From NCBI GenBank assembly GCA_963750915.1, contig CAVVSF010000004.1:23980-87979 (forward strand): a DNA stretch of 64,000 nucleotides. Direction: 5' to 3'. The notes under the pieces were generated by a model. It did no database searches and was not told the DNA's origin. It saw only the letters and a list, made by a program, of their open reading frames with translations. The translations under genes and the position numbers were made by a program. Source of the DNA: DATBJJ01 sp963750915. Its GTDB lineage: Bacteria > Acidobacteriota > Vicinamibacteria > Vicinamibacterales > 2-12-FULL-66-21. Below are positions 57,627 to 64,000 of the stretch, piece after piece (position 1 is the first letter of the stretch; each line of letters starts with the position of its first letter).

Positions 57627-58640
57627 CTAAGGCGCCAAAGTCACGGCCGTCAGCCAGTAGACCAGCGCCGCGATGAACCCGGACGCGGGGATGGTGAGCA
57701 CCCAGGCCCAGACGATGCGGCCGGCGACGCCCCAGCGCACCGCCGAGAGACGCCGGATCGAGCCGACGCCGATGATGGCGCCGGTGATGGTGTGGGTAGT
57801 GCTCACCGGGACGCCGAGGTGCGTCGCGGTGAACAGTGAGATCGCGCCGGCGGTCTCGGCGGCGAAGCCGCCGACCGGCTGCAGCTTCGTGATCTTCGAT
57901 CCCATCGTGTGGATGATGCGCCAGCCGCCCGACAGCGTGCCCAAGGCGATCGCGGCGTGCGCGGCGAGCACGACCCAGAGCGGAATCGGCAGCTGGCCGT
58001 TGTCGAGCGAGAGATACCCGCCGGCAACCAGCGCCCCGGCGATGATGCCCATCGTCTTCTGCGCGTCGTTGCCGCCGTGGCCGAGGCTGTAGGCCGCCGC
58101 CGAGACCAGCTGCAGCCGGCGGAACCAGTGATCGACCCGTCCCGGCGAGGTCGAGCGGAAGATCCAGAGGATCGCCACCATCAGCAGGAACCCGAGGCTC
58201 ATGCCGATGAGCGGTGCCAGGACGATGAAGATGAGTGTCTTGGTCCAGCCCGACAAGATGATCGCGCCCCAGCCGGCTTTCGTCAGCGCGGCGCCGGCGT
58301 AGCCGCCGATCAAGGCATGGGACGAGCTCGTCGGCAGCCCGTAGTACCAGGTGATCAGGTCCCAGATGATCGCCCCCATCAGCCCGGCAAAGATGACGGC
58401 GAACGAGACGATCGAGATGTCGACGAGGCCAGAGCCGACCGTCTTCGCGACGGCGGTGCCGAACGTGAACGCGGCGACGAAGTTGAAGAAGGCCGCCCAC
58501 ACCACCGCCTTCCCCGGCGTCAGCACCCGGGTCGAGACGACGGTCGCGATCGAGTTGGCCGCGTCGTGAAAGCCGTTGATGAAATCGAAAATCAGCGCGA
58601 CAAAAATCAGCGCCACGACAGCAAGCAGGTTGGAATCCAT
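57627..58640 (-). CDS. pit: Low-affinity inorganic phosphate transporter (Pit/PiT family)
   Basis: This 337-residue membrane protein of the PiT family moves phosphate with a cation. Both PiT signatures are present: FINGFHDAANSIATVVSTR (about 20-38), and in the second half YSLGHGGNDAQKTMG (about 188-202) and GVPVSTTHTITGAIIG. About ten hydrophobic segments. It begins 6 bases after the DUF47 gene, the usual DUF47-pit operon in which the PhoU-like protein modulates the transporter. Confidence 0.95.
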   Translation of the reverse strand: MDSNLLAVVALIFVALIFDFINGFHDAANSIATVVSTRVLTPGKAVVWAAFFNFVAAFTFGTAVAKTVGSGLVDISIVSFAVIFAGLMGAIIWDLITWYYGLPTSSSHALIGGYAGAALTKAGWGAIILSGWTKTLIFIVLAPLIGMSLGFLLMVAILWIFRSTSPGRVDHWFRRLQLVSAAAYSLGHGGNDAQKTMGIIAGALVAGGYLSLDNGQLPIPLWVVLAAHAAIALGTLSGGWRIIHTMGSKITKLQPVGGFAAETAGAISLFTATHLGVPVSTTHTITGAIIGVGSIRRLSAVRWGVAGRIVWAWVLTIPASGFIAALVYWLTAVTLAP

Positions 58641-58646
58641 CCGCGA

Positions 58647-59264
58647 TCAGGCGTGCTTGACGACGACGCCTTCGAGGACGTTGGCGACGTCTTCGCACCG
58701 ATCGGTGGCAGCCTCGAGAAAGTCGAGGATCTCCTTCCACTTGATGATCGCGACCGGATCGCGCTCTTCCTCGAACAGCTTGCGGACCGCGTTCTGGTGG
58801 GCGCGGTCGGCCTCGTTCTCGAGCCGGTTGATCTCGACCGCCGGGTCGGCAATGCCGGCGTGCCGCTCGAGCGCCTTCATCGCGATCACGACCTGCTCGG
58901 TCGAGGCCAGGACCAGGCGGCCGAGCTCACGCGCCTCCGGGCGGACCCGCTCGATCTGATACAGGCGCACGAGCGCCGCCGTGTCGTCGATCGCGTCGAT
59001 GACGTCGTCGAGCGTGCGCGCCAGGGTGTGGATGTCTTCGCGATCGAGCGGCGTCACGAACGTGCGGTGGAGCCGCTGGATGATCTCGTGGGTCAGGAAA
59101 TCGCACTTGTGCTCGATCTCCTTGATCTCGTCCGCCTTGTCCCAGACCGGGTGGTCCGGAACCAGCATCTCGTGGAGCTTGCCGGCGCCGATGCGGATCT
59201 GCTCCGCCATCGAGACGAAGTCGTCAAAGAACCGCTCTTCACGCGGAATGAGTCGAAAGGCCAC
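58647..59264 (-). CDS. DUF47 (PhoU-like) phosphate transport regulator
   Basis: This 205-residue all-helical protein of the DUF47/PhoU-like family has MAFRLIPREERFFDDFVSMAEQI at the start, then EHKCDFLTHEIIQRLHRTFVTPLDREDIHTL split over several helices, and DRCEDVANVLEGVVVKHA at the end. It is partner of the downstream pit gene. A TAAGAT -10 candidate lies about 35-45 bases upstream (59305-59315, minus strand), near the shared Pho-box-like repeats. Confidence 0.93.
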   Translation of the reverse strand: MAFRLIPREERFFDDFVSMAEQIRIGAGKLHEMLVPDHPVWDKADEIKEIEHKCDFLTHEIIQRLHRTFVTPLDREDIHTLARTLDDVIDAIDDTAALVRLYQIERVRPEARELGRLVLASTEQVVIAMKALERHAGIADPAVEINRLENEADRAHQNAVRKLFEEERDPVAIIKWKEILDFLEAATDRCEDVANVLEGVVVKHA

Positions 59265-59336
59265 CGGTTTCTCCCCTGGCCCCCAAGCTGTCGGGACCGC
59301 AGGGATCTTAGCAGAAACGCCTCAGATTTAACTCAT

Positions 59337-59364
59337 TCGTCAAACCATCGTCATATCTGTAACA
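59337..59364 (+). promoter_or_regulatory. Pho-box-like 11-bp direct repeats upstream of the TonB receptor and DUF47-pit
   Basis: TCGTCAA, four bases, TCGTCAT, four bases, GTAAC: the repeats start at 59337, 59348 and 59359, exactly 11 bases apart. This is the period of the PhoB Pho box (CTGTCAT-N4-CTGTCAT). The region lies between divergent phosphate-type genes and could serve both. Confidence 0.55.
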
Positions 59365-59532
59365 ACGGCGCTGACCGCGCCTATTTCCGAGGTTATCGGC
59401 GGCGATCCTGCCCGCGGCAGCACGTCGGCGCGATTTAACCCACCCGAAATCGTGGCGTTGCACCCGCATCACAGGCGTTCACTACTGTGGAAGCGGCGAC
59501 GGGCGGAGAGGCCCGCCGCATAGTCCACCGCC

Positions 59533-59540
59533 ACTTCTGA
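59533..59540 (+). promoter_or_regulatory. Ribosome binding site GAGGGAG of the TonB receptor
   Basis: TGAGGGAG lies 5-9 bases before the ATG at 59549 and fixes the start. The 59365-59530 stretch contains no recognised feature. Confidence 0.7.
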
Positions 59541-59548
59541 GGGAGCAC

Positions 59549-62500
59549 ATGAGTCAGTATCGCAAGCTCGCGCGCGCGCTGTTGGTTGGCGCGCTGGCGC
59601 TCGTCCTCGCCGCGCCGGCCGCGGCGCAGCAGACCGAGTCGCGGATCGTCGGCCGCATCAGTGATGCGAACGGCGGCGTTCTTCCCGGCGTCACGGTGAC
59701 GATCACCGCGGCGCAGACAGGAGCCGTGCGCACGGCCGTCACCGACGCCGACGGCCGTTACACGGTCACGAACCTGGCGCCAGGCGAGTACGAGGTCCGC
59801 GTCGAGCTGTCGGGCTTCGCACCCAACCGCGGCGCGATCGCGCTCGGGGCCGGCGACACGAAGCCGCTCGACCTGACGCTCGGCGTTGCCGGCGTGTCCG
59901 AGGCAGTCACGGTCTCGGCCGACGTCACGGTCCTCGACACGACCTCGGCGAAGCTCGGCGTCAACGTCTCGCCCGAGGAACTGCGCAGCCTGCCGGTCAA
60001 CGGCCGCAACTTCGCCAACCTCATGACCCTCGCCACCGGGGCGACGACGGACGGCAACGGCGGCTGGTCGAGCGTCCGCTTCAACGGCAAGTCGAACCAG
60101 CAGAACTATCTGAACTACGACGGTGTCGACGGCACCTACGTCTGGGATGCGAGCCCGGGTTACCTCAATGCTACCGGCTCACAGTTCCGGCTGCAGACGT
60201 CGATGGAGTCGATCGCCGAGTTCCGCGTCAACTCCGGCCTGGCGCCGGCGGAGAGCGGCCTCGGCTCCGGCGGCAACATCACCGTCATCAGCAAGAGCGG
60301 CAGCAACCGGTTCAACGGCTCGATCTTCAACTACTTCCGCAACGATGCGCTCGACTCGGCGAGCAAGTACGACGACAAGAAGCAGCAGCTCGACTTCAAC
60401 CAGTTCGGCGGCTCGCTCGGCGGTCCGATCGCCGCCAGCCAGACGTTCTTCTTCGGCAGCTACGAGGGCTTGAAGCAGGAGACCGGCCTCAGCTTCACCG
60501 AAGCCGTCCCGAGCGCCGAGGCGATTCGGCGGATCCAGGCCGGCGAGCCGGTCGGCAGCGGCCAGGGCCAGAGCCCGGACCGGACGCGCGCGGTGGCGCC
60601 GCTGCTCGCCGGCTTCCCGCAGGGGAGCGTGGCGACGGCCAACCCGCTGCTCGCGCTGGCGACGCTCGATACCGAGGCGGAACAGACGGAGCACACGTTC
60701 TCGGGCCGCATCGATCACCGCTTCACCAACAATCAGTCGTTCTTCGCCCGCGTGCTCTACAGCGACGGCAAGGTCGACACGCCGGACCGCACGGTGACGC
60801 CGCGCCGGGTGCTGGCGACGCAGCAGCCGATGAACGCCGTCTTCAATTACCAGTCGCTGTTCGGTGGCAACATCATCAACGAGGTCAAGGTCGGCTACAA
60901 CCGGCCGCGCTACGATGCGATCGCGTTCGGGCCGCAGGGCTACGATGCGACGCAGGTGTCGCTGTCGGGCACGGTCACGTCGCAGTCGATCGACGCCCGC
61001 GGCTCGACCGGCATCGCCCGCAGCGGCCTGCTCGTCCGCGCCACCAGCAACGCCTCGACCAACGGCCAGGCCTACGACCCGCGCTCGATCGCGCTGAGCG
61101 ATACGCTGACGCTGTCGACCGGAGCGCACACCTTCAAGGTCGGCGGCGAGTACCGCAACATCGAGTCGCAGTTCCGCTTCCTCGGCAGCAACGAGATCAC
61201 CTACGCCGGCATCAACGAGTTCATCGACAACCGCCCGACCCAGGTCGCGGTGTCGCTCGAGTCGCCGGTGTTCGTGCCGCAGCAGTACTACCTGATCGGC
61301 TTCGTCCAGGACACCTGGCGCGCCACCAGCCGGCTGACGCTCGAGCTCGGACTGCGCTACGACTTCTACTCCGTCGTCCAGGAGAAGAGCGACCAGGCGC
61401 GGCCGTTCTTCATCGAGGAGAACGCCTTCAGCGACGATCCGGACAACTTCTACAACGCCGATCGCAACAACATCTCACCGCGGCTGTCGGCGGTGTTCCA
61501 GATCAATGACAAGACGGCGCTGCGCGCCGGCTACGGGCTGTTCTACGGCCCCGGCCAGTTCGAGGATCGGATCCAGCCGATCGAGAACTTCATCGAGCGC
61601 CGCCGCGTCCAGTCGACCGACGTCCCCGGCGGCGCCCTCGCCTACCCGGTCGACCCCGCGATCTACCGCAACCTGCTCTCGGTACGCGGCTACACCCACG
61701 AACGGCCGGACGAGTACAACGTCCAGTACGGCGTCAGCCTCTCGCGCGAGCTGCCGGCGGCGATCAACCTGACGGTCGGCTACACCGGCAGCAAGGGCCG
61801 CGACATGTTCCTGCGCGGCGTCGCCAACACGTTCGACAACGTCACGCGGCAGCGGCCGGTGCCCTCGGTCGGCCAGGTCGACTACAAGACGTCGGCGTGC
61901 GTCGACGGCCTGGTGATCAACGGCAATCCGCTGGCCGGCTGCGGCGAAGCCAACTACGACGCGCTGCAGATCGGCTTCACCCGCCGCTTCCTCGACGGCT
62001 TCACCGGCGGCTTCCAGTACCAGGTACTCGCGCAACGAGGGCACGACGCAGGGCTCGAACGAAGCCGCGACGGCGTCGAACACCTTCGACTACACGAGCG
62101 AGTTCGGCCGCAACCCGACCGACATCCCGCACACCTTCAACGGCTCGCTCGTCTACCAGCTGCCCGGCGAGGGTTTCTGGTCCGGCGGCTGGCGCATCGG
62201 CGGCATCGTCAACGCGCGCAGCGGCGCGCCGATCAACGTGACGATCAACCGCCCGGATACCGTCTCGGTCGGCGGCGTCACCGTCACCAACATCCCGGGC
62301 GGCAACACCCGCGGCACGCAGCGGCCGGACCTGGTGCCGGGCGTCGATCCCTACCTCAAGGATGGCGTGCGCTGGCTGAACCCGGCGGCGTTCGCGGCGC
62401 CGATGCCGGGCACGTTCGGCAACCTGCCGCGGAACTTTCTCCGCGGCCCGTCGTTCTGGCAGGTCGACCTGATGGCGAGCAAGGAATTCCGCTTCGCGTC

Positions 62501-62714
62501 GACCCAGGGCGTGCAGGTGCGCTTCGAGATGTTCAACATCACCAACCAGTTGAACTACGAGAGCCCGGCCGCGGCGCTCCCGGCCGGCACCATCGGCCAG
62601 CCGTTCACCGATGCGGTCGCCGGCACGTTCGGCTACATGCTGGGCCCGCTCAACCGGACGGTCGGGCTCGGCACCGCGCGCCAGACGCAGATCGCGATTC
62701 GTTACCTGTTCTGA
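59549..62714 (+). CDS. Oar-like TonB-dependent outer-membrane receptor (one frameshift)
   Basis: About 1054 residues after correction. A signal peptide (ending APAAAQ, about 26) is followed by a carboxypeptidase-regulatory Ig-like domain (about 30-115, GRISDANGGVLPGVTVTIT, TDADGRYTVTNLAPGEYEV). A plug domain (LPVNGRNFANLMTLATGA, GKSNQQNYLNYDGVDG, GGNITVISKSGSN) follows, and then a large beta barrel with the terminal IAIRYLF (final Phe). This layout is typical of acidobacterial and Oar receptors. The frame breaks at 62021-62030 in CAGGTACTCG: FQYQ before, YSRNEGTTQGSNEAATAS after; removing one G gives 1055 codons. Context suggests uptake of a phosphate-containing ligand, not proven. Confidence 0.9.
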
Positions 62715-62737
62715 CGTTGATCGATGTCAGGGCCAAG

Positions 62738-62819
62738 GACTCAGGGCTCAGGGCTCAGGAAACCCTTCGACCGCATGACGAAGGTCTTGCCTGAGCCCAA
62801 TGCCCTGAGCCCTGAGCCG
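62738..62819. repeat. Inverted heptamer-repeat element, GGCTCAG family
   Basis: The left arm (62739-62760) is GGCTCAG copies. The right arm (62789-62819) is CTGAGCC copies. It lies directly after the TonB receptor stop and upstream of the porin's Pho-box-like repeats. Confidence 0.88.
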
Positions 62820-62851
62820 ATCCCGCTCCGTGAGCCCCGAACCCCGGGAAT

Positions 62852-62880
62852 TTAACGTTCCCGTAACATCCGTGTGACAG
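62852..62880 (-). promoter_or_regulatory. Pho-box-like 11-bp direct repeats upstream of the porin
   Basis: Read on the minus strand: CTGTCAC, four bases, ATGTTAC, four bases, ACGTTAA. The three heptamers start exactly 11 bases apart, 32-60 bases before the porin start. Orientation is opposite to the classic Pho box. Sequence and period fit PhoB binding. Confidence 0.55.
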
Positions 62881-62911
62881 ACGCGAAATCCCAGCTCGGT
62901 AGCCTGTCGTC

Positions 62912-64000
62912 ATGGCAGTTTTGCAGATGCCCGGCCGGCGCCGTGCCGCGCCGGCCCTGGCTCTTGCGCTCGTGGGTATCGCCGCATCGGTGTCGGCCCA
63001 GGTCGCGCCCGCTCCCGCCACGAAGCCGCCCGATGACTCGCCGTCGATCCGGATCGGCGCCGTCATCTTCGCCGACTACACGGTCACGACCGAACCCGAG
63101 GGCACTGACGTCGACGGCAATACATTCACGCCCAGTTCGTTCAACATCGGCCGCGCTTACCTCAACGTCACCGGCCAGATCAATCACATCGTCCAGTTCC
63201 GCGTCACGCCCGACATCGTGCGCGAAACCGGCATCGGCAGCTCGAGCGCCGGCAGCTACGTCTATCGCCTGAAGTACGCCTACGCCCAGTTCAACCTCGA
63301 CGACTGGATGGCGCGCGGCACGTGGACCCGCTTCGGCATGCAGCAGACGCCCTGGATCGACTTCATCGACAGCGTCTATCGCTACCGCTTCCAGGGCCCG
63401 ACGTTCGAGGATCGCGAAGGCATCCTTTCCTCGTCGGACGTCGGCGCTTCGTTCCGCTACAACTTCGGTGGCAACTACGGCGACGTCCACACCGGCTTCT
63501 ACAACGGCGACAACTACAACCGCGCCGAAGCCAACGATCAAAAGGCCTGGATGACTCGCGGGACGGTGCGGCCGCTGCCGTCGAGCTCGATGCTACGCGG
63601 CCTGCGCGTCACCGGCTTCTACAACATGGACGCGTATGTCCAGGATGGCGAGAAGCGCCGCGGCATCATCGGCGCGACCTACGAGCACGGCTATTTCAAC
63701 GCCGGCCTCAACTATCTGTCCACGACCGACCAGGCGCGGGTGGCGGCGCCGAAGCTCGACGGCGACGGCTACTCCGTGTGGGTGACGCCGAAGACGCCGA
63801 AAGGCCACGGCTTCGAGGGCCTGCTGCGGTTCGACCACCTCGACCAGGAACAGATCACCGGCGCGATTCGCGGCGAGCGCAACCGCACGATCGCCGGCGT
63901 CGCCTACTGGTTTCCGCGGCAGGGTGCGGTCTCGAGCGCGCTGCTCTTCGACTACGAGCAGGTCGACAACGACGACTACGCGCCGGTGCGCGCCGACGAG
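62912..64000 (+). CDS. Phosphate-selective porin OprO/OprP family (cut by window edge)
   Basis: The first 363 residues are visible, and the frame is open to the right edge. A signal peptide (about 1-30, ALALALVGIAASVSAQ) is followed by an OprP-type barrel. It has FNIGRAYLNVTGQINHIVQFRV, YAYAQFNLDDWMARGTWTRFGMQQTPWIDF with the conserved short helix after GMQQTPW, RDREG-like EDREGILSSSDVGASF, and alternating aromatic beta strands. OprP porins are outer-membrane channels for phosphate or polyphosphate. ATG at 62912 or 62927 (same frame). Clustering with PhoBR, Pit and DUF47 supports the phosphate role. Confidence 0.85.
   Translation, partial: MAVLQMPGRRRAAPALALALVGIAASVSAQVAPAPATKPPDDSPSIRIGAVIFADYTVTTEPEGTDVDGNTFTPSSFNIGRAYLNVTGQINHIVQFRVTPDIVRETGIGSSSAGSYVYRLKYAYAQFNLDDWMARGTWTRFGMQQTPWIDFIDSVYRYRFQGPTFEDREGILSSSDVGASFRYNFGGNYGDVHTGFYNGDNYNRAEANDQKAWMTRGTVRPLPSSSMLRGLRVTGFYNMDAYVQDGEKRRGIIGATYEHGYFNAGLNYLSTTDQARVAAPKLDGDGYSVWVTPKTPKGHGFEGLLRFDHLDQEQITGAIRGERNRTIAGVAYWFPRQGAVSSALLFDYEQVDNDDYAPVRADE

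Overview
The window is GC-rich, gene-dense bacterial chromosome with few gaps. It most likely comes from an Acidobacteriota genome, plausibly class Vicinamibacteria. This is an inference from three things: the Oar-like TonB receptor that starts with a carboxypeptidase-regulatory domain, the many small secreted proteins of acidobacterial style, and the imuA-imuB-dnaE2 cassette. No rRNA gene, tRNA, CRISPR array, transposase or phage gene was recognised. Most of the content is housekeeping.

Layout. 1-8.5 kb (minus): recO-glyQ-glyS-ppdK-corA-mutL, a tightly spaced operon whose last gene runs off the left edge. 8.7-12.7 kb (minus): mgtE, then an ECF sigma factor, its zinc-finger anti-sigma factor and a secreted partner. 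12.7-19.5 kb (minus): hisS-aspS-phoH-ybeY-corC-era. 19.6-27.6 kb: a membrane-fused spermidine-synthase-like protein, an M20 amidohydrolase, moaA, an HtrA-like protease and galK. 27.7-31.5 kb (minus): a radical SAM protein of the tetraether / membrane-spanning lipid synthase type (COG1964-like) and msrPQ. 31.6-35.6 kb (plus): a small histidine kinase, a sigma-54 activator and a nucleotide-sugar dehydrogenase. 35.6-44.6 kb: esterase, SET-domain protein, DUF4097 protein, two adjacent radical SAM proteins, YajQ, a metallophosphoesterase, a PLD protein, a DUF4956 membrane protein and a lipoprotein with kinase-like motifs. 44.7-50.6 kb (minus): the imuA-imuB-dnaE2 mutagenic repair cassette. 50.7-54.2 kb: MFS exporter, Ni/Co transporter, DsbD-N-like protein and a glycine-zipper lipoprotein. 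54.4-64 kb: a phosphate locus with a PhoB-PhoR-like pair, a DUF47-Pit operon, a TonB receptor and an OprP/OprO-type porin. The last two have Pho-box-like 11-bp direct repeats upstream.

Two features cut across the window. First, arrays of heptanucleotide repeats (GATTGAA and GGCTCAG families), usually arranged as inverted arms, sit just downstream of many genes. They have also entered two reading frames: the dnaE2 PHP region and the 3' end of a four-helix-bundle gene. They resemble the heptameric STRR repeats of cyanobacteria. Second, seven genes (ppdK, glyQ, anti-sigma, msrP, a histidine kinase, imuB, the TonB receptor) each carry one single-base frameshift. Three of these lie in the same 10-mer, CAGGTACTCG. 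Because glyQ is essential, these are most likely sequencing or assembly errors; I annotate each as one gene spanning both frames.

Several plus-strand genes have a -10-like hexamer only 5-10 bases before the start codon and no Shine-Dalgarno sequence, suggesting leaderless mRNAs. Other genes have clear GGAG-type ribosome binding sites.
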